Positions 63,715 through 64,000 of a DNA stretch of 64,000 bases are shown one piece after another. A program made the position numbers and the translations under genes. The notes beneath the pieces are model-generated. The model was not told the origin of the DNA. It saw only the letters and a program-made list of their open reading frames with translations, and made no database searches. The stretch is taken from positions 434,001 to 498,000 of the forward strand of contig NZ_AUBU01000003.1 of assembly GCF_000429405.1 (NCBI RefSeq). Reading direction: 5' to 3'. Source of the DNA: Algoriphagus marincola DSM 16067. GTDB lineage: Bacteria > Bacteroidota > Bacteroidia > Cytophagales > Cyclobacteriaceae. Within the stretch, counting starts at the first letter, position 1; every line of letters starts with the position of its first letter.

Positions 63715-63729
63715 CAATTAACTATTTCA

Positions 63730-64000
63730 TTAACCTCTTGCAGGATCTCTTTCTTGCTGAGCCTCCCACCATTTAGACCAAAGTAGAAGCATCTCAAATT
63801 CGAACTTTCTTCGGTTCAGCTGAATAGTAGCCCAATCCATATCACCAGAGGCATCATATTTTTCATTCACTAGACCAAAAATTGAGCCTCCTGCCCCAAA
63901 AGCCATGTATGTACCAGCTGATTTACCGAGCTCCAATCCATAAGATCTGCCTACACTCTCAATATTTATCCAATCCTTATGTTCACCATCTGCATTAGCT
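63730..64000 (-). CDS. Unknown protein, 5' end beyond the window
   Basis: Ninety C-terminal codons are visible on the minus strand and stay open to the window edge, so the gene starts outside. The piece begins with GEHKDWINIESVGRSYGLEL, faintly like the early strand of Hcp-type tube proteins (GESxDxxHKDWIEVxSF), then a Gly/Ala stretch (AGTYMAFGAGGS) and a C-terminal FEFEMLLLWSKWW. The later part does not look like Hcp. No firm assignment is possible from this fragment. Confidence 0.6.
   Translation of the reverse strand, partial: ANADGEHKDWINIESVGRSYGLELGKSAGTYMAFGAGGSIFGLVNEKYDASGDMDWATIQLNRRKFEFEMLLLWSKWWEAQQERDPARG

Overview
The window looks like a chromosomal segment from a Bacteroidota bacterium of the order Cytophagales. 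An Algoriphagus-like member of Cyclobacteriaceae is my best guess (inference). Support comes from AT-rich intergenic DNA, weak Shine-Dalgarno signals, a TAnnTTTG-type promoter, a ribosomal protein THX gene, glycine-lipid acyltransferases of the Bacteroidetes type, a TonB receptor with a carboxypeptidase-like N-terminal domain, a HYC_CC_PP-type protein and proteorhodopsin with crtY and blh. Genes are densely packed, often overlapping by 1-20 bp. I see no prophage, insertion sequence, CRISPR array, rRNA or tRNA.

Layout. 1-4101 (minus): polyphosphate kinase (3' end cut by the window) and gyrB. 4444-7249 (plus): a light-energy cassette of proton-pumping rhodopsin, lycopene cyclase and a Brp/Blh beta-carotene cleavage enzyme, which together make and use retinal. 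7230-9481 (minus): CoA-binding protein and the glsB/glsA pair for glycine lipids. 9633-19201: housekeeping and accessory enzymes (SDR, rRNA methyltransferase-like protein, class III aminotransferase, penicillin acylase family, MsrB, dienelactone hydrolase, NYN protein), a small 18-residue-repeat protein and an orphan Pycsar-effector-like membrane protein. 19334-24136: a lipoprotein of the cholesterol-dependent cytolysin family facing a TPR serine/threonine kinase and its ECF sigma factor. 24327-27274 (minus): lysS and proline dehydrogenase.

27415-35150 (plus) is the aromatic amino acid region. It has two paralogous DAHP synthase-chorismate mutase fusions. The second heads an operon with aroB, aroA, pheA, an aminotransferase and tyrA. 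In front of that operon is an intrinsic terminator preceded by a 31-codon reading frame with a Tyr/Phe run, and two segments that can pair with the terminator's 5' arm or loop. This is a textbook-like Phe/Tyr attenuator and the clearest regulatory find here.

35393-44661: a kelch protein, then a copper/silver efflux cluster (HMA protein, HYC protein, CusA-, CusC- and CusB-like proteins, and a CHY zinc-finger protein with a signal peptide). 44662-48917 (minus): nucleotide-sugar enzymes, a glycosyltransferase and an XRE regulator near a membrane protein. 49098-53312: proC, a possible small RNA, and a TonB receptor divergent from a DtxR/MntR regulator with a 22-bp palindrome between them. 53314-56411 (minus): a tight traB/gumN-lytS-lytT-arfB operon. 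56649-60944: a Tat-exported sugar isomerase-like protein, methionine aminotransferase, a secreted glycoside hydrolase-like protein and a YdeI-like protein. 61206-63714: a small THX gene and the pxpABC 5-oxoprolinase operon. A truncated unknown gene closes the window.
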